Below, in pieces: positions 7,114 to 15,726 of a DNA stretch of 27,001 nucleotides. Under the pieces are notes generated by a model, which did no database searches, was not told the DNA's origin, and worked only from the letters and a program-made list of their open reading frames with translations. The stretch's first letter is position 1. Every line of letters begins with the position of its first letter. The position numbers were made by a program, and so were the translations under genes. The DNA is from Porphyromonadaceae bacterium UBA7176 (GTDB lineage: Bacteria; Bacteroidota; Bacteroidia; Bacteroidales; Muribaculaceae), in contig DKVO01000013.1 of assembly GCA_002491245.1 (NCBI GenBank), positions 1 to 27,001 of the forward strand. The letters run 5' to 3'.

Positions 7114-8085
7114 ATGATTAAGAAACTATTGGCAGTTATGATGCTGGGCTTGCCGGTTTTCGGAGCCTTTGCGCAACCGGCAGTGAAGCCGGCAAAAGTA
7201 TATTTTACTTCGGAGATTACTCCCGAAGGTCTGCTGGCCGTATATAAGGCTCTCGGTGTGACTCCTGAAGGAAAAGTGGCTGTGAAGATAAGCACCGGAG
7301 AGTCGTCGCAGAGCAATCATCTCAGTCCGGAACTGATAGGCAAGCTTGTGGAGGATGTCAAGGGTACTCTTGTGGAGTGCAACACTGCATATGGCGGCAA
7401 CCGTTCCAATACTGCCGATCATCGTCGGGCTATCGAGGAACGTGGATATGGCAAGATTGTAGCGGTGGATATAATGGACGAGGAGGGCAGTATGGCGCTC
7501 CCGATGCAGGATACCAAGTATTTTGCTGAAAATATCGTTGGCGGTCATCTTGCCAATTATGATTTCATGGTCAATCTTGCTCATTTCAAAGGTCATGCTA
7601 TGGGCGGTTTCGGCGGTGTGCTTAAAAACCAGAGCATAGGCATCGCCACACCAGAGGGCAAGACTCTTATACATACGGCTGGTGTGTACACCGATCTGCG
7701 ACATTTGTTTGACCAGCCGCACGGACAGGACGGTTTCCTCGAATCGATGGCCGGAGCGGCACAGTCGGTCCACAACTATTTCGAGGGTAAGAAAGGTATC
7801 GTCTATATAAATGTGATGAATAATCTGTCGGTCGATTGCGACTGCAACGGGCATCCGGCAGCTCCGAGAATGAAAGATATAGGCATACTTGCCTCGCTCG
7901 ACCCTGTGGCGCTGGATAAGGCCTGCCTTGACCTGGTGTTTAACCGCGAGGCTACCGATGGTGATGATAATGGCCCACTTATGGAGCGAATAAATAGCCG
8001 TCACGGCACCCATATAGTGGACTATGCAGAGCAAATCGGTCTCGGAACCAAATCTTATGAACTGATAGATATATCCGAAAAATAG
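7114..8085 (+). CDS. Exported DUF362 domain protein
   Basis: A 323-residue protein with a clear Sec signal peptide (MIKKLLAVMMLGLPVFGAFA, cleaved before QPA). The mature part matches my recollection of DUF362: an N-terminal VYFTSEITPEGLLAVYKALG region, a central NLAHFKGHAMGGFGGVLKNQSIG and a C-terminal VDCDCNGHPAAPRMKDIGILASLDPVALDKACLD. Some family members carry ferredoxin-type clusters; this one has only the CDC pair near residues 246-248 and no CxxCxxCxxxC motif, so an iron-sulfur cluster is doubtful. The biochemical role of the family is unsettled. It is divergent from an AraC gene and ends in a strong hairpin at 8121, so it forms a single-gene transcript. Confidence 0.85.
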   Translation: MIKKLLAVMMLGLPVFGAFAQPAVKPAKVYFTSEITPEGLLAVYKALGVTPEGKVAVKISTGESSQSNHLSPELIGKLVEDVKGTLVECNTAYGGNRSNTADHRRAIEERGYGKIVAVDIMDEEGSMALPMQDTKYFAENIVGGHLANYDFMVNLAHFKGHAMGGFGGVLKNQSIGIATPEGKTLIHTAGVYTDLRHLFDQPHGQDGFLESMAGAAQSVHNYFEGKKGIVYINVMNNLSVDCDCNGHPAAPRMKDIGILASLDPVALDKACLDLVFNREATDGDDNGPLMERINSRHGTHIVDYAEQIGLGTKSYELIDISEK

Positions 8086-8120
8086 AGTGAAGCTTAGCAG
8101 CCTCTCGGAGGTTGACAAAT

Positions 8121-8159
8121 GAAGTGCCGGCAGATGCGCGATGTATCTGCCGGCATTTC
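8121..8159 (+). terminator. Hairpin terminator after the DUF362 gene
   Basis: GAAGTGCCGGCAGAT (8121-8135) pairs with ATCTGCCGGCATTTC (8145-8159) with one G-T pair and a 9-base loop. It starts 36 bases past the DUF362 stop. The trailing sequence is only moderately T-rich. Confidence 0.75.
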
Positions 8160-8430
8160 ATTTATCGAAGGTGGATTAGTTGAAAAGCTCCTTACGAAAT
8201 ATCAAAGACTGTTAATTATTAGTCTGAGGCAAAACAATGAATGGCTGCCCGGTGTTTTATAATAGAATATAGGGTAAGATTCTCGGATTTTGTTGTATCT
8301 TTGCCGGGCATTATGCTAATCGGTCTTTCAGATTTTCGGGGATGGACTAAATTCCGGATTACGTGCTGTGTCTTAACCAATTGTTCAAGGAGTGTAATTA
8401 ATATAAACCACATCATTAAATAAGGTTTGC
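8160..8430 (+). promoter_or_regulatory. Intergenic region upstream of the RND efflux operon
   Basis: This 271-base stretch holds no credible ORF. A -7-like TATCTTTG (exact TAnnTTTG) is at 8296-8303, leaving a 5' leader of about 120 bases before the adaptor start at 8431; no proper -33 TTTG precedes it. I see no clear operator palindrome, and no regulator gene lies next to the operon. Confidence 0.4.
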
Positions 8431-9690
8431 ATGATTATGGTAAAAATAAAGAATGTGTTTAACCGAGCCGAGGAGATGCTTAACGGTTGTATCAGGAAGT
8501 TCATGAACCTTCCTAAGCGTGTTAAAATCCCGGTTGTTTCAATAATATTTGTTTTAGCCGCTGTGATAATCATGATAGCGGTGTTGCTGCGCCCGAAGCC
8601 TACACCTCCGGCTCCTCCTGTTGTCGAGGTAGAGAAGGTGGATATAGAAGATGTCAATATTTACGGCGAATATGTGGGCCGCGTGAGGGCCCAACAGCTT
8701 GTGGAGATACGAGCCAGGGTGGAAGGGTATCTTGAGAAGATGCTTTTTGCCGAAGGTACGTTTATAGAGAAAGGTCAGACACTCTTTATTATCGATCCGA
8801 GAATTTATCAGGCCAGGGTGAATAAAGCCAAGGCTCAGCTCAATAAGGCCAAAGCTCAGGAGCTTAAGGCCAAGCGCGACCTTGAACGTATCCGTCCGCT
8901 CTATGCCGAGAATGCTGCAAGTCAGCTCGACCTCGATAATGCAGTGGCTGCATATGAAAGCGCTTCGGCCGATGTGGTGGTTTGCCAGGCCGATCTCACA
9001 CAGGCTGAAATGACTTTGGGCTACACAAGTGTGCAATCGCCGATTTCGGGCTATATTTCAGAGCGTAACGCCGACATCGGCACTTTGGTCGGTCCCGGTG
9101 GTCAGTCGCTATTGGCTACGGTGGTTAAGAGCGATACTGTGAGGATCGATTTCAGTATGACCTCGCTCGATTATCTGCGCTCGAAGGAACGTAATGTCAA
9201 CCTCGGCCACAGGGATTCGACACGTCATTGGAATCCGTTCATAACCGTCACTCTTGCCGACGGACGTCCTTATCCCTACAGTGGTCCTGTAGATTTCGCC
9301 GACCCTCAGGTCGATCCCAAGACAGGAACTTTCTCTGTACGCGCCGAGATGCCTAACCCCGACCATACCCTGCTGCCCGGTCAGTTTACCAAGGTAAAAC
9401 TGCTGATGGATGTACGGGAAAAGGCTGTGGTGGTGCCGACCAAGGCTCTTGTGATAGAGAACGGAGGAGCATATATATTTGTCGTGCGTCCTGACGATGT
9501 TGTTGAGCGCCGATTTGTGGAGATTGGTCCGGAGTCGGGCAACAATACTGTGATAGAACGTGGTCTTTCGGCCGGGGAGATGATTGTGGTAGAAGGTACG
9601 CACAAACTGGCCCACGGTATGAAAGTGATTGCCGTTATGGCAGAAGACGGGCAGGAAGAACCTGCTGGGAATGAAGAAAGCAACGATTAA
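8431..9690 (+). CDS. RND efflux periplasmic adaptor (membrane fusion protein)
   Basis: A 419-residue HlyD/AcrA-type adaptor linking the inner-membrane pump to the outer-membrane channel. An N-terminal membrane anchor at about residues 30-50 (VKIPVVSIIFVLAAVIIMIAV region) replaces the lipobox of AcrA. A lipoyl-like half-motif follows (VEIRARVEGYLEKMLFAEGTFIEKGQTLF), then an alpha-hairpin rich in KAKAQLNKAKAQELKAKRDLERIRPLY (about 125-190), the second lipoyl half (LGYTSVQSPISGYIS), and beta-barrel and membrane-proximal domains to the end. First gene of the operon, 30 bases before the pump gene. An ATG two codons in is an alternative start. Confidence 0.93.
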   Translation: MIMVKIKNVFNRAEEMLNGCIRKFMNLPKRVKIPVVSIIFVLAAVIIMIAVLLRPKPTPPAPPVVEVEKVDIEDVNIYGEYVGRVRAQQLVEIRARVEGYLEKMLFAEGTFIEKGQTLFIIDPRIYQARVNKAKAQLNKAKAQELKAKRDLERIRPLYAENAASQLDLDNAVAAYESASADVVVCQADLTQAEMTLGYTSVQSPISGYISERNADIGTLVGPGGQSLLATVVKSDTVRIDFSMTSLDYLRSKERNVNLGHRDSTRHWNPFITVTLADGRPYPYSGPVDFADPQVDPKTGTFSVRAEMPNPDHTLLPGQFTKVKLLMDVREKAVVVPTKALVIENGGAYIFVVRPDDVVERRFVEIGPESGNNTVIERGLSAGEMIVVEGTHKLAHGMKVIAVMAEDGQEEPAGNEESND

Positions 9691-9720
9691 CCACGGCATA
9701 GCCATTTAACTCGACAAACT

Positions 9721-12700
9721 ATGAAAAAGAATTTTTTTATCGACCATCCGGTGTTTTCTACCGTGATGTCGATAGTCATAGTGATTATCGGTGCGATAGG
9801 CCTTATGCTGCTGCCTGTCGACCAATATCCGCAGATAGTGCCTCCGGTGGTGAGGATTTCGGCGTCGTACCCCGGTGCAAACGCCCAGACGGTGACCCAG
9901 GCTGTGGCTACGCCGATAGAGCAGGAGCTCAATGGTACGCCCGGAATGATATATATGGAGTCGACATGCTCGAACTCAGGCAGTTTCTCGGCGGTCGTGA
10001 CCTTCGACATATCGACTGATGCCGACCTTGCAGCCGTTGACATCCAGAACCGTGTGAAAAAAGCCGAGTCAAGACTCCCGGCCGAAGTGGTGCAGAACGG
10101 CCTTACGGTGGAGAAACAAGCGTCGAGCAAACTGTTGACGATCACCATCCAGTCGTCAGATACCAAATACGACGAAATATATCTCTCGAATTACGCGACC
10201 CTCAATGTCCTCGACCTCCTGAGGCGAGTCCCTGGAGTGGGCAGTGTGTCGAATGTCGGTAGTCGTTATTATGCCATGCGCGTATGGGTAGAGCCCGACA
10301 AACTCGCTAACCTCGGCTTGACAGTCAAAGACCTGCAGAGCGCTCTTAAGGATCAGAACCGCGAGTCGGCCGCCGGTGTGCTCGGCGAAGCCCCGATGGA
10401 CGGTATCGACGTCACAATTCCCATTACGGCCCAGGGACGTCTTTCCTCGCCCGAGGAGTTCGAGCAGATTGTGGTAAGGGCCAATCCCGACGGTTCTATA
10501 ATTCGTCTCAAGGATGTTGCCCGGATATCGCTCGAAGCCTCAAGCTACTCAACCGAGAGTGGCATCGACGGTGGTAATGCGGCGGTGCTCAACATCAATA
10601 TGCTGCCTGGTGCCAACGCTATTGAGGTGGCGGAGTCGGTGAAAAAGGCTATGGATGAAATCAGCCGCAATTTCCCTGCCGGCATAACATATTCAGTGCC
10701 TTTCGACGCCACTACATATATCGAGGCTTCGATACACCATGTCTACCGTACATTGTTCGAGGCCCTTGCCCTGGTTATTCTTGTAGTGTTTCTGTCGCTG
10801 CAGAGCTGGAGGGCCACATTGATACCGCTTGTCGCCGTCCCGATTTCGTTGATTGGCACATTCGGAGTCATGCTCATATTCGGTTTCTCGCTCAATCTCA
10901 TGACCCTTCTCGGTCTTATACTTGCCATCGGTATCGTGGTCGACGATGCGATAGTGGTGGTCGAGAATGTCGACCGGGTGATGCACGAGGAGGGTTTGCC
11001 GCCTTATGAAGCGACATGCAAGGCTATGAGTAACCTGTCGGGAGCGCTTATCGCGATGTCGCTGGTGCTTTGCGCCGTGTTTGTGCCCGTAAGTTTCCTC
11101 GGAGGTATCACCGGCCAGCTTTACCGCCAGTTCACTGTTACGATCGCGGTGTCGGTGATCATATCCACTATTGTGGCCCTGACCCTCAGCCCTGTGATGT
11201 GTGCCTATTTCCTGAAGCCTGACAGCGGACGCCGCAAAAACAAGATTTTCAGATCGATAAACTACGGTCTGCTCAAGAGCAACCGTTTCTATGGCCGCTG
11301 GGTTGCGAAATCGTTCTTGCGCCCACGCCGTATGTTTGCTGCTTTCGGCATCGCCCTTGTGGCTATATATGCTATGAACAGGCTTGTGCCTCAAAGTTTC
11401 ATGCCGCAGGAAGACCAGGGCTATTTTACCGTCGAGCTTGAATTGCCCGAAGGTGCCACGATAGAGCGCACACGAAAAGTGACCGACCGTGCGATGGCAT
11501 TCCTGTCGGCACAACCTGAAGTTGACCATGTGCTCAATGTGACAGGTTCGAGTCCGCGTGTAGGCACCAGCCAATCGCGCAGCCAACTCACCGTGATCAT
11601 GAAACCGTGGGAGGAACGTGAGGCCGGAAGTCTCGGCAATCTGATGGAACGGGTAAGGGCTGAGATGAGCCGTTATCCCGAGTCGAAAGTATACCTGTCG
11701 ACACCTCCGATTATTCCGGGTCTCGGTACTTCCGGTGGCTTTGAGATGGTGTTGGAAGCCCGAGGCGATGCATCATATGCCGATTTGCAACATGCGGTGG
11801 ATACTCTGATGTACTATGCCCAGAAGCGGCCTGAGTTCCTGCGTCTGTCGTCGACTCTCCAGAACGATATACCACAGCTTTACTATCAGGTCGACCGCGA
11901 TAAGGCCCGATTGCAGGGAGTGCCGCTCTCTGATATATTCACTACGATGAAGGCTTTTACCGGCTCGCTGTATATCAACGATTTCAATATGTTTAACCGC
12001 ATATACCGTGTATACATCCAGGCCGAGGCTCCATACCGAGCTTATCAGGATAATTTAAATCTGTTTTTCGTTCGTGGTGCCGATGGTACTATGGTGCCAG
12101 TCACCGCGTTGGGCAACACCGCCTACACTACCGGCACCGGTACGATGAAGAGATTTAACATGTTCAATTCGGCAACAATTACCGGTGAGGCCCGTAGCGG
12201 ATATAGCTCCGGCCAGGCTATGGCTGCCCTTCAGAGCATAGCCGATGAGAAGTTGCCCGATGTAATCGGTGTCGAGTGGAGCGGACTCTCATATCAGGAA
12301 AAACATGAGACCGGAAAAACAGGTCTTGTGCTCGGATTGGCGTTCCTGTTCGTATTCCTTTTCCTTGCCGCGCAGTATGAGAGCTGGAGTGTTCCCTTGG
12401 CCGTTATTTTATCACTCCCTGTCGCCGGCGTCGGTGCTTACCTTGGCATATGGATATGTGGACTTGAGAACAATATATATTTCCAGATAGGTCTCGTGAT
12501 GCTGGTAGGCCTCGTTGCCAAGAATGCCATCCTGCTTGTCGAGTTTGCCAAGGAAGAGGTCGACAAAGGTTGCGACCCGAAGACTGCCGCCCTCACAGCC
12601 GTCCGTCTGCGTTACCGTCCTATAGTTATGACTTCGCTTGCATTCATGCTCGGTCTGATACCGCTGGTGTTTGCTTCTGGCCCAGGTTCGGCCAGCCGTC

Positions 12701-12816
12701 AGGGTATTGGCACCGGAGTATTTTTCGGTATGCTTGTGGCGATAACGGTCGGTATTGTGTTCGTTCCATTCTTCTTTGTATGGATCTACAAAATCAAACA
12801 GAAGTTGAGAAAATGA
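9721..12816 (+). CDS. RND efflux pump, inner-membrane permease (HAE1/AcrB-like)
   Basis: A 1031-residue proton-driven exporter, the normal length for an AcrB-type hydrophobe/amphiphile efflux pump. It opens with FIDHPVFSTVMSIVIVIIGAIG (first transmembrane segment) and shows the internal duplication of six plus six transmembrane segments with two large periplasmic loops. The proton-relay pair is D408-D409 in GIVVDDAIVVVENVDRVM, and the partner lysine is K934 in GLVAKNAILLVEFAKE. The drug-binding porter loops look complete. Substrates cannot be predicted from sequence; drugs, bile acids or other amphiphiles are typical of the family. It overlaps the channel gene by four bases (ATGA). Confidence 0.96.
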   Translation: MKKNFFIDHPVFSTVMSIVIVIIGAIGLMLLPVDQYPQIVPPVVRISASYPGANAQTVTQAVATPIEQELNGTPGMIYMESTCSNSGSFSAVVTFDISTDADLAAVDIQNRVKKAESRLPAEVVQNGLTVEKQASSKLLTITIQSSDTKYDEIYLSNYATLNVLDLLRRVPGVGSVSNVGSRYYAMRVWVEPDKLANLGLTVKDLQSALKDQNRESAAGVLGEAPMDGIDVTIPITAQGRLSSPEEFEQIVVRANPDGSIIRLKDVARISLEASSYSTESGIDGGNAAVLNINMLPGANAIEVAESVKKAMDEISRNFPAGITYSVPFDATTYIEASIHHVYRTLFEALALVILVVFLSLQSWRATLIPLVAVPISLIGTFGVMLIFGFSLNLMTLLGLILAIGIVVDDAIVVVENVDRVMHEEGLPPYEATCKAMSNLSGALIAMSLVLCAVFVPVSFLGGITGQLYRQFTVTIAVSVIISTIVALTLSPVMCAYFLKPDSGRRKNKIFRSINYGLLKSNRFYGRWVAKSFLRPRRMFAAFGIALVAIYAMNRLVPQSFMPQEDQGYFTVELELPEGATIERTRKVTDRAMAFLSAQPEVDHVLNVTGSSPRVGTSQSRSQLTVIMKPWEEREAGSLGNLMERVRAEMSRYPESKVYLSTPPIIPGLGTSGGFEMVLEARGDASYADLQHAVDTLMYYAQKRPEFLRLSSTLQNDIPQLYYQVDRDKARLQGVPLSDIFTTMKAFTGSLYINDFNMFNRIYRVYIQAEAPYRAYQDNLNLFFVRGADGTMVPVTALGNTAYTTGTGTMKRFNMFNSATITGEARSGYSSGQAMAALQSIADEKLPDVIGVEWSGLSYQEKHETGKTGLVLGLAFLFVFLFLAAQYESWSVPLAVILSLPVAGVGAYLGIWICGLENNIYFQIGLVMLVGLVAKNAILLVEFAKEEVDKGCDPKTAALTAVRLRYRPIVMTSLAFMLGLIPLVFASGPGSASRQGIGTGVFFGMLVAITVGIVFVPFFFVWIYKIKQKLRK

Positions 12817-14195
12817 AAACGTTAAAAATAATCATATCAATGCTTGTGGCAGTCTCGATATTCGCCTCTTGTTCAGGCGTGAGAAACTGCCGGGCACCCG
12901 AATTGGACTTGCCTGCCTCTATTGCTGGTAATACAGCCGACAGCCTTACCGCCGCCGACATCGAATGGTGGAAATTCTATGGTGACAGCTCCCTGTGCCG
13001 CATAATACGCAAGACACTCGACAATAACCGTACTCTTCTTCAGGCTGCATCGCGGATCGATGAGTTGCAGGAACTCTATAGAGTGAGCAAACGGTCGATG
13101 TTGCCGGTCGCAGGAGTGAATATCGGTGCAAATTACGAGACAAACGATTATGACGGCGATAGTCCGTCGCGCGACCCAGAGTTCAATCTGAAAGCCAATA
13201 TTTCATGGGAGGCTGATCTGTGGGGAAAACTTAACTGGGCGAAAAAAGACGGACTGGCCCAATGGCAGGCTTCGGTCGAAGACTGGCGTGCTATCCGTAT
13301 AACGCTCATCGCTGAGGCGGCTGCGGCATATTTCAGACTGATAGCCCTTGATAACGAACTTGCAATCGTCAAGCGCACGCTCATTAACCGGAGCGAAGGT
13401 ATGGCCAAGGCCAAACTGCGCTTCGATGGTGGTCTGACATCGGAGCTTGTATATCAGCAGACAAAAGTCGAGTATGCTACTGCGGCGGCTATGATACCAA
13501 ATCTCGAGAGCCGTATCTCCATGACCGAGAATGCACTGTCGCTGCTTATGGGCGAATATCCCGGATCTGAATACATTGAACGTAGCGACTCTATTTCCGA
13601 TATGACGGTGACCGGGGATATACCTGTGGGACTTCCCTCGCAGTTGCTTCTCCGCCGGCCCGATCTACGTGCCTTGCAGCAGAAACTGAAAAGCTCTATG
13701 GCAAAGGTAGGAGTCGCATATGCCGAGCGTTTCCCTTCGTTGACAATCTCGCTTACCGGCGGTTTTGAAAACGATGATCTGTCGGGCCTGCTTAAATCGC
13801 CGTTTTCATACGTGGCCGGGTCGCTTGCCGGACCGGTATTTCAGTTCGGTAAGAAAAAAGCACGCTATAAGGCAGCCTTGGCGGCATACGAACAGTCGCG
13901 GCTTGCCTACGAGCAAGGAGTGCTGTCTGCTTTCAAGGAAACAAACGATGCGGTGGTGAACTACCGCAAGGCTCGTGAGACGGCAGCCTTGCGTACAGAC
14001 TCGCGTAATGCTGCGAAAGAGTATGTAAGACTGGCCGAGTTGCAGTTCAAGGGAGGAAGCACCAACTATATCGAAGTGCTCGATGCCCAGCGTCGCTATC
14101 TCGACGCACAGATCAATCAGAGTAATTCGGTAAGAGACGAACACCTCGCCCTGGTGCAACTCTACAAGGTCCTCGGCGGAGGCTGGAAAGATTGA
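12813..14195 (+). CDS. TolC/OprM-like outer-membrane efflux lipoprotein
   Basis: A 460-residue outer-membrane channel subunit of the NodT/OprM type. I place the start at the ATG overlapping the pump stop (ATGA at 12813) because it begins a lipoprotein signal, MKTLKIIISMLVAVSIFASC, with Cys as the lipidated residue; the frame is open further upstream but that part lies within the pump gene. Two repeated outer-membrane efflux domains follow, each with long alpha-helical stretches. SWEADLWGKLNWAKKD and LLLRRPDLRALQQKL are family hallmarks, and the C-terminal FKGGSTNYIEVLDAQRRYLDAQ closes the second repeat. Last gene of the operon; it ends six bases from the stop of the convergent gene. Confidence 0.95.
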   Translation: MKTLKIIISMLVAVSIFASCSGVRNCRAPELDLPASIAGNTADSLTAADIEWWKFYGDSSLCRIIRKTLDNNRTLLQAASRIDELQELYRVSKRSMLPVAGVNIGANYETNDYDGDSPSRDPEFNLKANISWEADLWGKLNWAKKDGLAQWQASVEDWRAIRITLIAEAAAAYFRLIALDNELAIVKRTLINRSEGMAKAKLRFDGGLTSELVYQQTKVEYATAAAMIPNLESRISMTENALSLLMGEYPGSEYIERSDSISDMTVTGDIPVGLPSQLLLRRPDLRALQQKLKSSMAKVGVAYAERFPSLTISLTGGFENDDLSGLLKSPFSYVAGSLAGPVFQFGKKKARYKAALAAYEQSRLAYEQGVLSAFKETNDAVVNYRKARETAALRTDSRNAAKEYVRLAELQFKGGSTNYIEVLDAQRRYLDAQINQSNSVRDEHLALVQLYKVLGGGWKD

Positions 14196-14201
14196 CCTGC
14201 T

Positions 14202-15404
14202 CTATTTGTTCCGGATATATACTTTTTGTGATTTGCCGTTCTGCACACGTATGAATATACCTTGCGACGGATTTTGCACAGCTTGTCCTTGCAAGTTGTA
14301 ATATGTCGGCCGGCTCTCTACTGAATTGCTTCCAGGGAGAGTGATGCCTGACGACGGCTTGTTATCGAAAGTGAGGGTGCCGTTCATCTTGTCGACGACG
14401 CCACTCCAGTGCTGGGTGTTACTGCATAGAATTGCCTGATCGAAGCAACAGTTGCGGAAGTTGACCACACCTGCCTCTGCGTCGTAGGTGGAGAACTCCA
14501 CATCGGGATTGGCAGCCTTATAGGCCTCGAAGTCAGACCCGAAAAGTTGGATGAACCCTTCTGTGTTGTAGAAATACATGTCGGATTTGTTGAAGATGTA
14601 GCCGCTTGGTACGCGTGGTGTCACTGTGACAATATCAGGATTGGCAATTGAAAACTCGATGAAGCCGTCTTTCACACTACCAGTGACAGGGCTTCCTGTG
14701 CATGTATATGGATTGACAATTCTGAACAGGGAAGGGTCTTTGGCATTCTGTTGTATGTCGACATGCCAACCATTAGTAGAGACTGCATCCATCGCCGGAA
14801 CGACCCAGGCGTCGTTGAACAGTGCTGTGCCGTAGTCGTTCCACTTTTCAGATCTATCGAGTGCATCTTTGAGGATGAAACCATTTTGGTCGGTCATCGT
14901 GTACCACGAAGGCTCGAAGTCTCCGGCATTACCGACCGCCCATACTTCGCGGTCAAACACCACCGTCGAACCGTAGATGCGGCCAACTGCAGCTTCTATG
15001 TCGGAAGCTCCATCGATAGGCTCGCCATTGTCGTCGCAATCTTTGATATAGAAATACACATCGCCATCGCTGTCATTGTGCACGACTTGTTTTGTAGGTA
15101 TTGTGAATGTGGCATTGGAGAGGTCTATATAGGCTTTGACCTTCCCCGGGGTGCGTACGCCTTGGAGGGAGTAGTAGAATAATCCGCTGATTTCTACCTC
15201 GCCGCTGGCTTGGTTTGAAAGCGTCACGGTAATGTAGTCCTGCTTCCGACCGATATTTCCGTAGAGCATACCGTAATAGCTCCATACGTAGTCGCCCTCG
15301 AAGTCGGTAAGAGACATTCCGTCGGTGTATGGTTCTGGCATATAGGCGAAAGCTTCGGTCGATAACAGGCCAATAGCAGCGATAAGAGTGTAAAGTTTTT
15401 TCAT
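14202..15404 (-). CDS. Exported protein of unknown function with Bacteroidales C-terminal tail
   Basis: A 400-residue protein. I chose the ATG at 15404 because it begins a Sec signal (MKKLYTLIAAIGLLSTEAFA) and lies about 25 bases downstream of an excellent promoter; the frame continues 51 codons upstream, across that promoter, and is not expected to be translated. The mature protein is rich in aromatic and Gly/Asp residues and beta-like, with acidic stretches such as HNDSDGDVYFYIKDCDDNGEP. The last 40 residues read like the YNLQGQxVxxPxxGIFIxxxxGKxxKVYI tail on many secreted gut Bacteroidales proteins, possibly a secretion or surface-sorting signal. No enzymatic motif is recognised. It is monocistronic and convergent with the efflux operon. 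Confidence 0.8.
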   Translation of the reverse strand: MKKLYTLIAAIGLLSTEAFAYMPEPYTDGMSLTDFEGDYVWSYYGMLYGNIGRKQDYITVTLSNQASGEVEISGLFYYSLQGVRTPGKVKAYIDLSNATFTIPTKQVVHNDSDGDVYFYIKDCDDNGEPIDGASDIEAAVGRIYGSTVVFDREVWAVGNAGDFEPSWYTMTDQNGFILKDALDRSEKWNDYGTALFNDAWVVPAMDAVSTNGWHVDIQQNAKDPSLFRIVNPYTCTGSPVTGSVKDGFIEFSIANPDIVTVTPRVPSGYIFNKSDMYFYNTEGFIQLFGSDFEAYKAANPDVEFSTYDAEAGVVNFRNCCFDQAILCSNTQHWSGVVDKMNGTLTFDNKPSSGITLPGSNSVESRPTYYNLQGQAVQNPSQGIFIRVQNGKSQKVYIRNK

Positions 15405-15428
15405 AGTTGTTTTTTTATCATGTGCAGA

Positions 15429-15460
15429 CAAAGTTATAATTAATATGTCATATCGCCAAA
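15429..15460 (-). promoter_or_regulatory. Consensus Bacteroidetes promoter of the exported-protein gene
   Basis: On the minus strand TTTG (15457-15460) is followed after exactly 20 bases by TAACTTTG (15429-15436), matching both boxes. It lies about 25 bases upstream of the start at 15404 and supports that start. Confidence 0.75.
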
Positions 15461-15508
15461 CGAATTGCAGAATAAATCTGAGACCCTTACTGATAACCTT
15501 TATAAAAA

Positions 15509-15540
15509 CTTGTACTAATCGTGGTGAATTTATAACTTTG
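15509..15540 (+). promoter_or_regulatory. Promoter of the ATPase remnant, possibly also of the helicase
   Basis: CTTG (15509-15512), 20 bases, then TAACTTTG (15533-15540), an exact -7 box. It lies 34 bases before the ATG of the truncated ATPase at 15575. No other TAnnTTTG occurs between there and the helicase start at 15727, so this inherited promoter may drive the helicase. Confidence 0.6.
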
Positions 15541-15574
15541 CATAATTCAAAGATCAACTTTATATTTTCGCAAA

Positions 15575-15679
15575 ATGGATTATATACCGAGAGTCATCAC
15601 TTCCCGGATTGAAGAAGTCCACAAACATTATCCTGTAATTACAACCGGCCCGAGACAAGCAGGCAAATTTGCGGAGTAG
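15575..15679 (+). pseudogene. 5' remnant of an AAA (DUF4143-type) ATPase gene
   Basis: A 34-codon ORF beginning MDYIPRVITSRIEEVHKHYP, then VITTGPRQAGK, then FAE and TAG. The start matches the N-terminus of the common Bacteroidales AAA_14/DUF4143 ATP-binding proteins, whose Walker A reads GxRQxGKT. Here the sequence breaks off right after the Walker A Gly-Lys, and the rest of a protein normally near 400 residues is absent both here and beyond the helicase gene. The promoter and start remain intact. This looks like the stump left when the gene was replaced by the following region. Confidence 0.7.
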
Positions 15680-15726
15680 TTACATCTACTGATTAATCCA
15701 TTTCTAAAACCTGACACTAATACAAA

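Noticed and set aside
7126..8118. Long antisense ORF (330 codons) across the DUF362 gene, and similar long antisense frames across the efflux pump (10693-11586) and the fimbrial genes (22664-23401)
   Set aside because: They lie opposite genes with clear families, signal peptides and motifs; their own translations have odd composition and no recognisable domain.
12570..12812. Extended N-terminus for the TolC-like gene
   Set aside because: The frame is open upstream but lies within the pump gene; the ATG at 12813 begins a proper lipoprotein signal and forms the usual ATGA junction.
15405..15557. 51-codon N-terminal extension of the exported protein gene
   Set aside because: It crosses a two-box consensus promoter and precedes a textbook signal peptide starting at 15404.
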